Position numbers and translations under genes: made by a program | Part shown: piece by piece, positions 1 to 9,040 of the stretch | Numbering within the stretch: the stretch's first letter is position 1 | Layout: each line of letters opens with the position of its first letter | The notes under the pieces: generated by a model | Told to the model about the DNA's origin: nothing | Database searches by the model: none | The model's input: only the letters and a program-made list of their open reading frames with translations | Assembly (NCBI GenBank): GCA_021604365.1 | Contig: BQIZ01000012.1 | Coordinates: 1 to 38,326, forward strand | DNA from: Nitrospirales bacterium | GTDB lineage: Bacteria > Nitrospirota > Nitrospiria > Nitrospirales > UBA8639 | DNA: 38,326 nucleotides | Direction: 5' to 3'

Positions 1-365
1 CGAAAAAACCCCCGGTCTCGAGTCAACAACGCATCCGCATGGTGTAGAGCGTGAGCCCCAATGAGAAAGTCAGCCACCATACGGTCTCGCCGTCCACCCT
101 TTTGTCGATAATCCTTCCACAATCGCCCGGCAAACAATGAAGCATCAATCCCTAAGGGAGAAAACTGCACTCCCAACGTTTGCAAAACCTCATGGGCATC
201 GCTCTCAGAAGGAAACACGGCCGAAACCTCGGCCCACACGACCTCACAAGCGACTAAAGATCCTTGACTCATGCATGAACGAATAGCCTCTTTTGAGTGA
301 ACCCCATGAATGGGATCGGCCCCAAAAAGATCAATAAGGATGTTCGTATCTATGGCCGTAATCAC
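1..365 (-). CDS. vapC: VapC-type PIN-domain toxin, 3' end off the window
   Basis: A PIN-domain ribonuclease, the toxin half of a VapBC-type pair. The reading frame opens with GTG at 365 and runs off the left edge, so about 121 residues are visible. The N-terminus reads ITAIDTNILIDLF, the usual first acidic motif of PIN domains. Further on come an E in the CEVVWAEVSAVF segment, an acidic D in RMVADFLIGAHA, and LLTRDRGFF near the C-terminus, all in the expected order. The GTG start overlaps the antitoxin stop (GTGA), so the two are translationally coupled. Family knowledge says such toxins cleave RNA, often tRNA or rRNA, with Mg2+; the target here is unknown. Only the last few residues should be missing. 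Confidence 0.88.
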   Translation of the reverse strand, partial: MITAIDTNILIDLFGADPIHGVHSKEAIRSCMSQGSLVACEVVWAEVSAVFPSESDAHEVLQTLGVQFSPLGIDASLFAGRLWKDYRQKGGRRDRMVADFLIGAHALHHADALLTRDRGFF

Positions 366-592
366 TTGGGATCAGGTTTCCCTCGTAATGCCGTCATGGT
401 TTGATCAGTGCGTTGCTTGGTTTTTAATATGCCAAATAATGCTCCTACCGGATCAGACGTTTGAGCCTTTGTGGCTACCAGTTTCCCTTTCTCCTCTCGA
501 AAATCCAATACTTGTCCGGGGAGAAGACCTAAACGGTCTCGAAGAGGTTTGGGGATCGTCACTTGTCCTTTTTCAGAGATGGTTGTTTTCAT
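362..592 (-). CDS. vapB: AbrB/SpoVT-fold antitoxin of the VapBC pair
   Basis: A 76-residue antitoxin with an N-terminal swapped-hairpin AbrB domain: KTTISEKGQVTIPKPLRDRLGL is the standard start of this DNA-binding fold, followed by PGQVLDFREEKGKLVATKA. The C-terminal 30 residues (PVGALFGILKTKQRTDQTM) should be the toxin-neutralising tail. It lies directly upstream of the PIN toxin and overlaps it by four bases. These antitoxins normally bind their own promoter together with the toxin, so autoregulation is expected but not shown. A TTGACA-like -35 sits about 85 bases upstream (680-675 on the minus strand), but no well-spaced -10 goes with it. Confidence 0.88.
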   Translation of the reverse strand: MKTTISEKGQVTIPKPLRDRLGLLPGQVLDFREEKGKLVATKAQTSDPVGALFGILKTKQRTDQTMTALRGKPDPK

Positions 593-919
593 ACTTTAAT
601 TGTAAGAATTCCTACTCATTTGGTCAAATTGCATACGGTTACCTATAGCATATCCACTATAATCACTCTTTGAATGTCAAATTCTTCTTCGTTCCTGCAA
701 AGATGTGGGGCCGTCGCTCACGAATAAAATCAGAGTTTTATCAAAAAAATAGCGCAGGATACCTCCCTCAGCCTGTTGAGGGGGAGCATTACTGCCTTTT
801 CAGCTAAAGAAAGATATTGTTTCGAGTGGGACAGAGTTAAATAGCGGGTGGGCGTCTGCCCACCCGCTAGGGCTCGTTGTGATGGGGAGAAAAAGAATTG
901 AGATGAAGATCTTACTCCA
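593..919. other. Intergenic region between antitoxin and hpf
   Basis: A 327-base stretch without a convincing gene. It contains the antitoxin upstream region (593-690) and the hpf terminator hairpin at 842-869. I see nothing else recognisable in 700-840. Confidence 0.6.
842..869 (-). terminator. Probable intrinsic terminator of hpf
   Basis: A perfect 12-bp stem (TAGCGGGTGGGC paired with its complement) with a four-base loop lies 50 bases past the hpf stop. On the minus strand it is followed by ATTTAAC, a rather short U-tract, so termination strength is uncertain. Confidence 0.65.
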
Positions 920-1297
920 TCAGACAGCGGTCAGGGCCATCGCTTTTTCGACCTTTTTCGCTGTGGCCTTGGCATTGCGGGCCAATCGCTTTTCTTCAAC
1001 TTTATCCAGTTCATGCTCTATGGCCAGAAAGGCTGAGCGAATGGCTTCTTCAAAGGTTTTCGATTCTTTTCTGGCGGTCACCGTCCGACGCCGGGGAAGC
1101 GTCACGACAACCAGCGCCTCCGCGTTATCGGCACCTTTTTTATGATGGGCATTTTTCGTCAGAGTGACACGGGCATGAATGATGCGAATGGTATCCGTTT
1201 GCAACGCCTCAGTCCGTCTCTCAATTTCGGCTTTCCACCGAGGGGTCATGCCCACGTTCCGGCTCTCAATTTTTACATCCAGCGTGTGTTCATCCAT
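920..1297 (-). CDS. hpf: Ribosome hibernation promoting factor / RaiA family protein (short form)
   Basis: A 125-residue protein of the sigma54-modulation/S30EA family. Family members bind the small ribosomal subunit in stationary phase and block the mRNA/tRNA path, giving inactive 70S or 100S ribosomes. The beta-alpha-beta-beta-beta-alpha layout is visible: LDVKIESRNVGMTPRW, then IRIIHARVTLTKNAHHK, then EALVVVTLPRRRTVTARKES, and a final helix FEEAIRSAFLAIEHELDKVEE. The tail is basic and alanine-rich and lacks the long dimerisation domain, so this is the short form. An AAGGAG-type ribosome-binding site lies just upstream of the ATG. It is monocistronic with its own terminator. Confidence 0.85.
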   Translation of the reverse strand: MDEHTLDVKIESRNVGMTPRWKAEIERRTEALQTDTIRIIHARVTLTKNAHHKKGADNAEALVVVTLPRRRTVTARKESKTFEEAIRSAFLAIEHELDKVEEKRLARNAKATAKKVEKAMALTAV

Positions 1298-1552
1298 AGA
1301 CTCTCCTTCTCTGCAGTTCGTTGAATCTGTGAAGCCCCCTACACGTTCCGGCCTGTTTTTTCGATGCCGCAGTCCTGAATCAACCCTCCTTTTCTTTGAG
1401 TTTTCTTTAGTGTAAAAATTTTCCTTCTTTCAGTCAAAGGCCTCATGACCAACGCTGTAATTTTTTTTACCTTGGCCAGACTGTTACAGTATACCAGGTT
1501 GGATGGAAGACGAGAGAATCTCCACCGTCTCAACTCAGAGGAGGGATACCGG

Positions 1553-2074
1553 ATGTCCATAAATATGAACGTAAACAGGAGAAATCTTATGAAAATCGGC
1601 GTGGCATTGGGCTTTGGAGTTCTCGCTAAAACCCTCGGTGTGGCCTTGGCCGCTCCCAATCCATCAACCGGGGAGTCAGACATCACCAAAATAACGAAAA
1701 CGGATGAAGAGTGGAAGGCACTTTTAACCCCCATGCAATATCAGGTCTTACGCCATGAAGACACAGAACCGCCCTTTACCAATGAATATCACCAAAGCAA
1801 AGCCAAAGGCATCTACCAATGTGCGGGATGCGAACTGCCACTCTTTTCTTCCGACACAAAATTCGACAGTGGAACCGGATGGCCCAGTTTTTGGCAACCG
1901 ATTTCGGATAAAGTGGTCGAAACTCGGACTGATTGGAAAATAATTTATCCCCGGACGGAAGTTCACTGTGCCCGCTGCGGCGGCCACCAGGGACACATAT
2001 TTGACGATGGCCCACAGCCAACTGGATTACGGTATTGCATTAATTCCGCGGCATTAAAATTTGTTCCGGCATAA
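1553..2074 (+). CDS. msrB: Peptide-methionine (R)-S-oxide reductase MsrB with Tat signal
   Basis: Reduces methionine-R-sulfoxide in proteins. The 173-residue product starts at the ATG at 1553, preceded by GAGGAGG; the open frame extends upstream to 1445 but without an equally good site. Residues 1-34 look like a twin-arginine signal (NRRNLMK followed by a hydrophobic stretch and ALAA). The MsrB domain follows: zinc ligands Cys90/Cys93 (CAGC) and Cys139/Cys142 (CARC), the FDSGTGWPSFW motif, GGHQGHIFDDGP, and catalytic Cys162 in RYCINSAALKF. All key residues are present. Export suggests repair of oxidised envelope or periplasmic proteins. Its 3' end overlaps that of the convergent CHASE2 gene by 35 bases. 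Confidence 0.93.
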   Translation: MSINMNVNRRNLMKIGVALGFGVLAKTLGVALAAPNPSTGESDITKITKTDEEWKALLTPMQYQVLRHEDTEPPFTNEYHQSKAKGIYQCAGCELPLFSSDTKFDSGTGWPSFWQPISDKVVETRTDWKIIYPRTEVHCARCGGHQGHIFDDGPQPTGLRYCINSAALKFVPA

Positions 2075-4664
2075 TAAAACGCTGGCGCACTAACTGCTCG
2101 ACTGCCGGAAAATGACGCTCCGGAAGATTGCGAAACCGTTTTCGGCAGTCAGCAATCGCAACGTCAACGGAGGAATAGTGCTTGGAGGAAGGGAGTAAAT
2201 TTTTGGAATACTCGCGCAACCGTCTTTCCACCATTCGCGTCAAAGTCTCATCCCCTGCCAGCGCCTGCGCCGCGGCTTCTAGATTTCCGTGATAGTCGAC
2301 TAATGCTTGAAATCCGAGACCTTTCAAACGTTGGGTCACGGTGCTGCGATCCCACCCTAAAGCCCTAGCTGACGCCTGCATATCGAATCCATGACGTCGC
2401 AGGCATTCCAACACCATGTCATCTTCCAATCGTCCCAGGTCCACCAAACCGTGTCCCTCACCCTTCACGTAGGGCATGACCGGGCTACTCAGATGCAAGT
2501 CCGCTTCGGTAATGAGGGATCCGTTGGCCAACGCCACGGCTTGGGCCACGGTTTGTCGAAGTTCTCGAATATTGCCCGGCCATCGATAGGCCGTCATCGC
2601 CTCCAGCGCACCTTGCGTGAACGCCAGATCCATTCGATCCTGTTGCCGGGAGAAATGCTTTAGGAAGGATTGAGCCAACAGCAGACAGTCTTCCTCTCCT
2701 CGTTCCCGGAGAGGAGGCAGAGTCAACACAATACTCCGTAACCGATAGTATAAATCTTCCCGGTATCGGCCTGCCTCCACATCCTGTTGAAGATTGCAAT
2801 TTGTCGCCGCGATAATGCGCACATCCACCTGGGTCAGTCGACTTTCTCCAACCCGGTGAAATGAACCGTCCTCCAAAAACCGAAGCAACTTTGCCTGCAA
2901 ATCGGATGGGAGTTCGCCGACTTCATCTAAAAAAAGCGTTCCGCCATTCGCCGTTTCAATATAACCCTCACGGCCCACAGCTCCCGTAAATGCCCCCTTC
3001 ACATGACCGAACAATTCTCCTTCAAATAACTCCGACCGGATAGCTGCCATATTCACTGACACAAATGGCCCACGATGCCGGGGACTCAACGCATGGGCCG
3101 CGCGAGCAAACACCTCTTTTCCCGTACCCGTTTCTCCCAATAGGAGAATGGGGCTCCGGGTCACCGCCGCTTTGGCTAGATCCTGAAACACGCGAAGAAC
3201 CGAAGGAGCACGTGTCAGAATATGCAGCGACTCACATTCCTGAAGTAATGACTGATTCTCCCGGGATTCGGGCATCTGATGCCCAGCATGGTGCATGGCC
3301 GGCACCTGGTGACGAAGATCCTCCAATTCCACCTCCAAACGGTCAATTTGTCGCCGGGTTTCTTCTATTTCGGATTGAGCAATCTCCAATTGGCGAGACG
3401 CTCCCCCTTGGAGCGTTTCTAAACCTTCAATAACCGTCGCCGACTGGTGTGCATTATCTTGGGCCACATGCAAGTGAGTTTCGAGTTCCCCGATATGCTG
3501 CAGTCTCTCGGCCAGCTCTGTTTCCAATTGTTGTAGCTGCTGTTGCCCCTGAGTGATCCGCCCTTGAATAATCGACCGCGACCTGAACAATCGCCAAGCC
3601 AGCGTTCCCCCAAGGGTCATGCCTAAAGCCAGTCCTGTACTCAAGATCGGCCAAACCCAACCACTGTAAAGTCCCCACCACAGAGCAAGCCCCGCAAAAA
3701 GAGTACAGGCTAGGCTCATCATCCCCAGGCGGGTTAGCGGAATTTCCCAAAGAAGGAAAAAGGCGAAGAACAGGCTGACACTGACTGTCACAAGAAACGC
3801 GACCCATACAGGAGTCGTGAAGACCCACCCATTGGTCAGTACGGCATTGCTCAATAAGGCATGAAGAAATTCCCCCGGCACAGCCGATTCCCACGGAGTC
3901 GAAAGCATTGGTTCCTTTGACATAAGAGAAAAAAGGATCACCGCTTTCCCGCGAAACAACTTCGTTAATTGATCGCGATCTTTACTCTGGATAATGTTCC
4001 ATACGTCGGAAAAGTCATGGGTAGGAAATGGAGGATTCTTCCAACGCCCAACGAACCGAAGCTGATTGTCGATGAACCCAGGATTGCTAGTCATTGCCTC
4101 CTTCGACACAAACGAGGCGATTAATAGGCCGATCGGAGGATGCGACGATGAACCGGCAGAGAGAGTAGCGGACTTCACCCCCCTAAACACCCCATCCGGA
4201 TCAGGCATCAAGGTCAGTGTCCCTAAAGCGGTTGCCGCATCCGCCAAGGGGAGAGGAACCGAGTTTGGATAGACCACAGACCCGACTCGTTTGGTCACTT
4301 CAGCCAGTCGAACCAGCCCCGCCAAACCTCCGCATTCAGAAGCTACCGGGGATGCCACATTCGTTAAGGGAACAATGACCGCGGCTCCGGCTTCATGAAG
4401 AGCTGCCAATACGGCCTCCAACACGGAAAGATTCCATCGTCCTTCCCCACATAACGCGGGACTCATGCTTTCCGTGACCGTCACCAACGCCAGGGAAGGG
4501 TCGACACGTCCAGGTGCCATGTGAGCCAGTTGCCAATCAGTCAACCATCGTTCTCCCTGGGGAAAAAGGGAGGAGACGCTAAAAGCCAGCACCGTGCTCA
4601 CCAGTGAAAAGGCGAGGGCCAATGCCATGGTCTTGGAACGATCTGTCATTGACGTCTTAATCAT
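2040..4664 (-). CDS. CHASE2-domain sigma-54-dependent transcriptional activator
   Basis: A membrane-bound enhancer-binding protein. From the ATG at 4664 (874 residues): an N-terminal membrane segment, an extracytoplasmic CHASE2-like sensor (about 30-285), two or three membrane helices (about 285-360) and a coiled coil (about 365-465). The sigma-54 AAA+ domain (495-715) has Walker A GETGTGKE at 510-517, GAFTGA at 557-562, LFLDE at 577-581, arginine YRLR at 640-643 and WPGNIREL at 695. A Fis-type helix-turn-helix lies at about 750-785, with an 85-residue tail beyond it. With GAFTGA intact it should remodel sigma-54 holoenzyme. CHASE2 more often precedes kinases or cyclases; here sensor and output are one polypeptide. 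A TTG at 4700 is an alternative start; neither has a strong ribosome-binding site. It follows the TPR gene closely, probably in one operon. Confidence 0.88.
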   Translation of the reverse strand: MIKTSMTDRSKTMALALAFSLVSTVLAFSVSSLFPQGERWLTDWQLAHMAPGRVDPSLALVTVTESMSPALCGEGRWNLSVLEAVLAALHEAGAAVIVPLTNVASPVASECGGLAGLVRLAEVTKRVGSVVYPNSVPLPLADAATALGTLTLMPDPDGVFRGVKSATLSAGSSSHPPIGLLIASFVSKEAMTSNPGFIDNQLRFVGRWKNPPFPTHDFSDVWNIIQSKDRDQLTKLFRGKAVILFSLMSKEPMLSTPWESAVPGEFLHALLSNAVLTNGWVFTTPVWVAFLVTVSVSLFFAFFLLWEIPLTRLGMMSLACTLFAGLALWWGLYSGWVWPILSTGLALGMTLGGTLAWRLFRSRSIIQGRITQGQQQLQQLETELAERLQHIGELETHLHVAQDNAHQSATVIEGLETLQGGASRQLEIAQSEIEETRRQIDRLEVELEDLRHQVPAMHHAGHQMPESRENQSLLQECESLHILTRAPSVLRVFQDLAKAAVTRSPILLLGETGTGKEVFARAAHALSPRHRGPFVSVNMAAIRSELFEGELFGHVKGAFTGAVGREGYIETANGGTLFLDEVGELPSDLQAKLLRFLEDGSFHRVGESRLTQVDVRIIAATNCNLQQDVEAGRYREDLYYRLRSIVLTLPPLRERGEEDCLLLAQSFLKHFSRQQDRMDLAFTQGALEAMTAYRWPGNIRELRQTVAQAVALANGSLITEADLHLSSPVMPYVKGEGHGLVDLGRLEDDMVLECLRRHGFDMQASARALGWDRSTVTQRLKGLGFQALVDYHGNLEAAAQALAGDETLTRMVERRLREYSKNLLPSSKHYSSVDVAIADCRKRFRNLPERHFPAVEQLVRQRFIMPEQILMPRN

Positions 4665-4712
4665 GGAAATTTCAGGAAGTTTCCACTCCCATACCTGCAA
4701 TCCAACTCAAAA

Positions 4713-6701
4713 TTACAACCCGGGCATGACGGTCTGGTCCGGACATCCATTTGCCGCCAATTGCCAGTCTGCTGAAAAACGCTCGGCCGATTCAGGAGCA
4801 ACGGCTCGAACGACCTGACAGGAAAAGGGATCTCCTTCTTTCGCCGTTTGCAGAAAGTAATTTCGGATCTGAGGATCTGCCGGAACCAACCGACCACGCT
4901 CTCCATTCACATACCAGGCATGGAGTGTATGCTGGGCAGACTGATCACCGGCCAAGGCCTGGTCGATCACCCACGCAACAACGGGTTCACTCGGAGTCAG
5001 GTGGCCCCAGGTGTCCTCATCATTGGCCAACTGAGTGGACATGCGATGGGAAGGGGCCAATCGGTGAAGGTCTTCTCGAATGAGACCAAAGCCGGTTAAC
5101 ACTTCCTGCCGGTCACCGGACGAAAAGAGGTGTCGATGCAGACCGCGACGGAATTGTGAGAGCTGTTCTCTGGCGGTCTGCGTGAGCGAAGGTGCCATCG
5201 TGGCCCGACTACTCCGAAACCACCATAACATCGCCAAGGGGATATTGCGATCCACGCCACTACCATTGGCATACATCGAAGCCAACAGGCTTTGGGCTTC
5301 GCCCGATCCGCCTTCCGCCGCCAGACGAAACGGCTCGACCGCTTCGCCGGTCCGGTTCTGAGCACGAAGCACGACCCCCAAATGAAACCATGCATTGACA
5401 AATTGAGGCTCAACTTCGACCGCTCGTTGAAAGGCGGCAACAGCCTGAGACAAGTTCCCCGCTTCAGCCTGGGCTTTGCCAATGGCAAAATGGAGGTGCG
5501 CCCAGGCCGGTTGCAATCGAGCAGCGGATTCCAGGGCGACCACGGCCTTTTCCCATTGTCGGGTCGCCAGAAGCGCCGAGCCCAACTGAGACCACCCAGG
5601 AGCCCATTCAGGACGCTGACCCGTTACCACATTGAATTCAACAGTCGCCTCGTCGACAAGTCCCATGGCAGCCATGGCGACTCCCAGATTGTAATGGAGC
5701 CATACCCCATCTTTGGCAAAGGGATCCCGGCGTAATGCCTCACGCCAGAGCGAGGCGGCCTGCGCCCAATTTCCCTGACGACTCCACACGACACCAAGCA
5801 GCAATCTGGCCGAAGTGAATCGGGGATCGAGGGAAAGGGCCCTTTCCAGGGATGGGACACTGGCTGACTCGTCGCCTTTCGCAAACAACGCCACACCGAT
5901 ATTGTAATGCGCGGCCACAAGGTCAGGTTGAAGTGTCACCGCATGCCGGGAATATCCGATCGCTTCTTGAAAATTTCCCTCCTGCAAACGAAGTAATCCC
6001 AAATTGGCATGAACCTTGGGGAAATCGGGCTCCAAAGCCAGAGCCTGACCCCAGGCCTGCTCGGCCAGAACATTTTCATGTGAGGCATAATAGGCCAATC
6101 CCAAGGCTTCAAAGCCATGCGCCCAATGAGAGGCCTCGTGAAGGGTTGCTTGAAAATGGGCCACAGCTTGCACAGGATCGCCTGACGTTAAATATCCCAA
6201 TCCCAACGCATAATGGGCTTCTGGAAAATCAGGTTGGATGCGAAGCGCGGCCCGCCATTGCGCCATGGCCTGCCCAACCCGACCATTTCGCACTAGGGAA
6301 ATACCATAGTTATACGAAACCAGGGCTGACAGGTGATATCGCAAGGAGGCCGTGTGAACATCCAACCGTTCGGCTTGGGACCAAGCCGCAATGGCCCCGG
6401 TTAAATCCCCCGTTTTGGCCAGGGCCACCCCAAGATTATGATAGGCATCGGCATAGCCGGGCCGTTGACGAGCCGTCTCCCGAAACTCATCAATAGCCAC
6501 ATCCAGTTCATCCGTGAGAAAAAAATCAATGCCTAACCGTAAATGCGCTTCCGCGGAATCCTGAATAGGAGATGAATCCGCTTGGGAGACGCCAGTCACT
6601 TCCGCATGGGAGGGAGAAACGCCAGGAAATTCCTTCAAGAGGAAAAGTCCCACAATGGCGGCACAGACCATTAAACCGCCAGGTACCCGCCGATTTACCA
6701 T
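4713..6701 (-). CDS. TPR/Sel1-repeat protein, membrane-anchored or exported
   Basis: A 662-residue solenoid protein. A hydrophobic N-terminal segment (VCAAIVGLFLL) suggests a signal anchor or signal peptide. From about residue 45 there are ten or more tetratricopeptide repeats with typical A-Y-NLGVAL and P-AHYALGLGYL patterns. These are followed by Sel1-like units near the middle to C-terminal part (GEAQSLLASMYANGSGV and QSAQHTLHAWYVNGERG). Such proteins act as protein-binding scaffolds. The gene sits directly upstream of the CHASE2 activator, so it may present a periplasmic cue to that sensor or be its target; this is inference. The start chosen is the ATG at 6701; a TTG at 6740 is possible. 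The specific function is unknown. Confidence 0.85.
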   Translation of the reverse strand: MVNRRVPGGLMVCAAIVGLFLLKEFPGVSPSHAEVTGVSQADSSPIQDSAEAHLRLGIDFFLTDELDVAIDEFRETARQRPGYADAYHNLGVALAKTGDLTGAIAAWSQAERLDVHTASLRYHLSALVSYNYGISLVRNGRVGQAMAQWRAALRIQPDFPEAHYALGLGYLTSGDPVQAVAHFQATLHEASHWAHGFEALGLAYYASHENVLAEQAWGQALALEPDFPKVHANLGLLRLQEGNFQEAIGYSRHAVTLQPDLVAAHYNIGVALFAKGDESASVPSLERALSLDPRFTSARLLLGVVWSRQGNWAQAASLWREALRRDPFAKDGVWLHYNLGVAMAAMGLVDEATVEFNVVTGQRPEWAPGWSQLGSALLATRQWEKAVVALESAARLQPAWAHLHFAIGKAQAEAGNLSQAVAAFQRAVEVEPQFVNAWFHLGVVLRAQNRTGEAVEPFRLAAEGGSGEAQSLLASMYANGSGVDRNIPLAMLWWFRSSRATMAPSLTQTAREQLSQFRRGLHRHLFSSGDRQEVLTGFGLIREDLHRLAPSHRMSTQLANDEDTWGHLTPSEPVVAWVIDQALAGDQSAQHTLHAWYVNGERGRLVPADPQIRNYFLQTAKEGDPFSCQVVRAVAPESAERFSADWQLAANGCPDQTVMPGL

Positions 6702-6817
6702 TAAGACACTCTCAGGAAGCAGAGATTGAGATGGTTCCAAAGACAGACGAAACCCTCATGAACACCAACTTTAATGTATTAAGAAATCAAGGAAAATGGA
6801 AGGGCGCACCGGGAGGA

Positions 6818-7441
6818 TCAGACCTTCACCGCCATCCCCTGAGAAAAATAGGCAAAAGGCTTCGGAACGCCGGGAAGATAAAAATTTTCGAGTGCGGTGA
6901 CCGTCCAGCCCTGCGACTGAATCATCTGAACCATTGGACGGTTTAAATGACAGCCATCGCCAAGATGTTTCCACACCGGCGTGAGACCATCCTGCCACAG
7001 GCGAACCGAACGATCCGGACTTTGCCCGTGCTCCAAAAATAAGAACCGCCCTCCAGCCCTCACAACCCGAAGCAATTCCTGCAGGGCATTGGAAGGCAAA
7101 GGCACGCTACATAGGGTCATCGTGCTCACCACCGTATCGAAGGAGGAAGAGGGAAAAGGAAGCGCTTCCGCCGAGCCCAGGACAAGGTGAACGGGAATCA
7201 CGGCCTTCTCCTGAAGCGCGCGGGCCAAAGGGATCATGCCGGGATTAGGATCAAGCGCCGTTAATGAATAGATCTGAGATGGATAGTAAGAAAAATTGGC
7301 GCCAGTCCCAAAACCGATCTCCAAAACCAAGCCTGACGCCTTTGCAACCAAAGAATGCCGCAAGGGGGTAAAACCCGCTTGCCCCATGCTCCATTGCACC
7401 AGCCTGGGAAACACTCGCCCTGAATACCACCCGCGTTTCAT
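6818..7441 (-). CDS. Class I SAM-dependent methyltransferase (UbiE/Methyltransf_11 type)
   Basis: A 207-residue Rossmann-fold methyltransferase. Motif I is LVLEIGFGTGANFSYY, with the acidic residue of motif II in LTALDPNPGM. GSAEALPFPSSSFDTVVSTMTLCS carries motifs III/IV, and LLRVVRAGGRFLFLEHG is the post-motif region. The layout and the HG and DGCHLNRP segments recall small methyltransferases related to METTL7-like thiol or lipid methylases, but the substrate cannot be told. The ATG at 7441 is preceded by GAAGG at good spacing. It is separated from the TPR gene by about 115 bases and is probably co-directional rather than operonic. Confidence 0.85.
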   Translation of the reverse strand: MKRGWYSGRVFPRLVQWSMGQAGFTPLRHSLVAKASGLVLEIGFGTGANFSYYPSQIYSLTALDPNPGMIPLARALQEKAVIPVHLVLGSAEALPFPSSSFDTVVSTMTLCSVPLPSNALQELLRVVRAGGRFLFLEHGQSPDRSVRLWQDGLTPVWKHLGDGCHLNRPMVQMIQSQGWTVTALENFYLPGVPKPFAYFSQGMAVKV

Positions 7442-7904
7442 AAATGACCTTCAAGGCAATTGAATATGCCTTCTAATTCGCCTTTTCCTAAGCATCAGAA
7501 TAGCGCTTATCTTCCTAGGTAGTCTGCAAGCAAACGCATGACCCAGAATCGCATCGACGACATTTTTCCATATCCCCCGGTCCCTTTAAGAATGAAATAC
7601 CGGAATGCCAATTTTCGTTGAAAAAGTTTTTCCCGGGAATGGATGAGGCGTCAGTGGTATACCTGAGCAAAATCAATAAGATAATCGGGAGAAAGGGATT
7701 GGGGCTGAAGATCTGACTTGAACGAGCAGGGACCAGAAGGCTGGCTTCTGTTCTCACAAAACCCCTCACTCATGCAGTCGCTTCACTCCGGTCACCCTAA
7801 TGAAAGGAGAATTCCCAAATTAGAACCCCAGTTCGAATCTCGACACAATTTTTTGTAAGGTTACGACTAAATGGCAGAGATGATTTAGAGATCGGTAGGA
7901 TTAT
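7442..7904. other. Intergenic region upstream of methyltransferase
   Basis: About 460 bases between the tRNA 3' end and the methyltransferase start. An 84-codon minus-strand frame (7515-7769) has no recognisable motif, no ribosome-binding site and odd composition, so I do not call it. No clear repeats or promoter could be pinned down. Confidence 0.5.
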
Positions 7905-7988
7905 TGGTGCCGAAGGCGGGACTTGAACCCGCATGGGTTTCCCCACACGCCCCTCAAACGTGCGTGTCTGCCATTCCACCACTTCGGC
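7905..7988 (-). tRNA. tRNA-Leu (anticodon GAG)
   Basis: An 84-nt cloverleaf including an encoded CCA (7905-7907). The acceptor stem GCCGAAG pairs with CTTCGGC, with discriminator A. The D-arm reads GTGGTGGAATGGCAGAC. The anticodon stem CACGT/GCGTG (one T-G pair) encloses loop TTGAGGG, giving GAG in positions 34-36. A long class II variable arm (TGGGGAAACCCATG) fits leucine. The T-arm is GCGGG-TTCAAGT-CCCGC. It should read CUC and CUU codons. Confidence 0.95.
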
Positions 7989-8097
7989 ACGAAGTAGGCA
8001 GATTATGAAACCTCCTGATGTCCTTGTCAACGAGGGGAGCGCGGAGTAGAATCCCGACCATTCATTGATCATCTGACCGTTCGGATTATAGCTCACC

Positions 8098-8793
8098 ATG
8101 ACCCGCTCGACCACTTCGCCCGCACCCCTGACTCATTCCCAGCATTGGATCGGTGCCTTTTTCGATGTGGATAACACATTGATTCCCGGCACATCGATTG
8201 AAATCGGGTTTTTCAGGTATCTCTGGCAAGACGGTGTCATGGGTTGGCCGGAACTATGGCACAGCCTGGAATATGCCATTCGGCAGATGCCGCCCATTTC
8301 GCTCAACCCTCTGCGACGGAGGAAGCTTTACCTGATGGGGCATGATGTCTCCCTCATTGAGCAAATGGCCATCGAGTACGTGGAGTTATATGTTGTCCCA
8401 CGAGTCTCAACGAGGGCTTTGAATCGTTTATCCCGTCATCATGATGCTGGACATGTCGTGGCCTTCGTCAGCGGATCACCTGAGTTTTTGGTGAAACCAC
8501 TCGCGGCGGCGCTTGGAGTCTCATTGGTTTTTGGCGCAAGGCCGGAATCCCAGGCAGGACTTTATACGGGAAAGGTGTTTGCCCCATTGCCCTATGGTGA
8601 GGGAAAGGGCCGGTATGTGGAGCGCCTAGCCACCCGTTTCAATCTGGACTTGAGCCGTAGCTATGCCTATGGCGATAGCCCCGGAGATTTCCATGCACTC
8701 CAACTGGTTGGCCATCCCTTTGTGGTGAATCCCATTCGTGGTATGGCCCGAATTGCCCGCCAGCGAGGTTGGCCGATTACACAATGGGCTTAG
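8098..8793 (+). CDS. HAD-IB family hydrolase (SerB-like phosphatase)
   Basis: A 231-residue haloacid dehalogenase superfamily phosphatase of the IB subfamily. Motif I is FFDVDNTLIP, with nucleophile Asp23 and acid/base Asp25. Motif II is AFVSGSPEFL. The motif III lysine lies in the GEGKGRYVE segment, and motif IV is YGDSPGDFHAL. The helical cap between motifs I and II has the size seen in phosphoserine-phosphatase-like proteins. The substrate is not predictable; relatives include phosphoserine phosphatase and lipid or sugar phosphatases. It starts about 110 bases from the divergent tRNA. The ribosome-binding site is weak. Confidence 0.88.
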   Translation: MTRSTTSPAPLTHSQHWIGAFFDVDNTLIPGTSIEIGFFRYLWQDGVMGWPELWHSLEYAIRQMPPISLNPLRRRKLYLMGHDVSLIEQMAIEYVELYVVPRVSTRALNRLSRHHDAGHVVAFVSGSPEFLVKPLAAALGVSLVFGARPESQAGLYTGKVFAPLPYGEGKGRYVERLATRFNLDLSRSYAYGDSPGDFHALQLVGHPFVVNPIRGMARIARQRGWPITQWA

Positions 8794-9040
8794 GGGCGGC
8801 CATCTGCGATGACATTGCCCTCCTTGCTTGCGCTACTTTGACAGCTTCTCCTAATTTTTTGCATTTAATAGCCCCTCCTAAGTGTTCACATGACCGAAAA
8901 ATCCGACTCAACCCGATCTACCCTCGTGACAATTCTTCATCCCGGACAGCCATTTTGCGCACATTTCTCCTTTCCCCTCCCCCTCACCCCACACTTTGAG
9001 TACAATGTCCTCTGATATGTGCTTTGAGATGAGGGTTCTT

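Noticed and set aside
675-680. TTGACA upstream of the antitoxin gene as a -35 box
   Set aside because: The nearest TATAGT is only 13 bases away and others are over 20, so no proper promoter could be built.
1339-1734. 131-codon minus-strand frame opposite msrB
   Set aside because: Shadow of the msrB 5' region; no motif and no start signal.
7515-7769. 84-codon minus-strand open frame
   Set aside because: No ribosome-binding site, no motif, irregular composition; lies in a gap next to a tRNA.
7797-8114. 105-codon minus-strand frame
   Set aside because: It spans the tRNA-Leu gene, so it cannot be a normal coding region.
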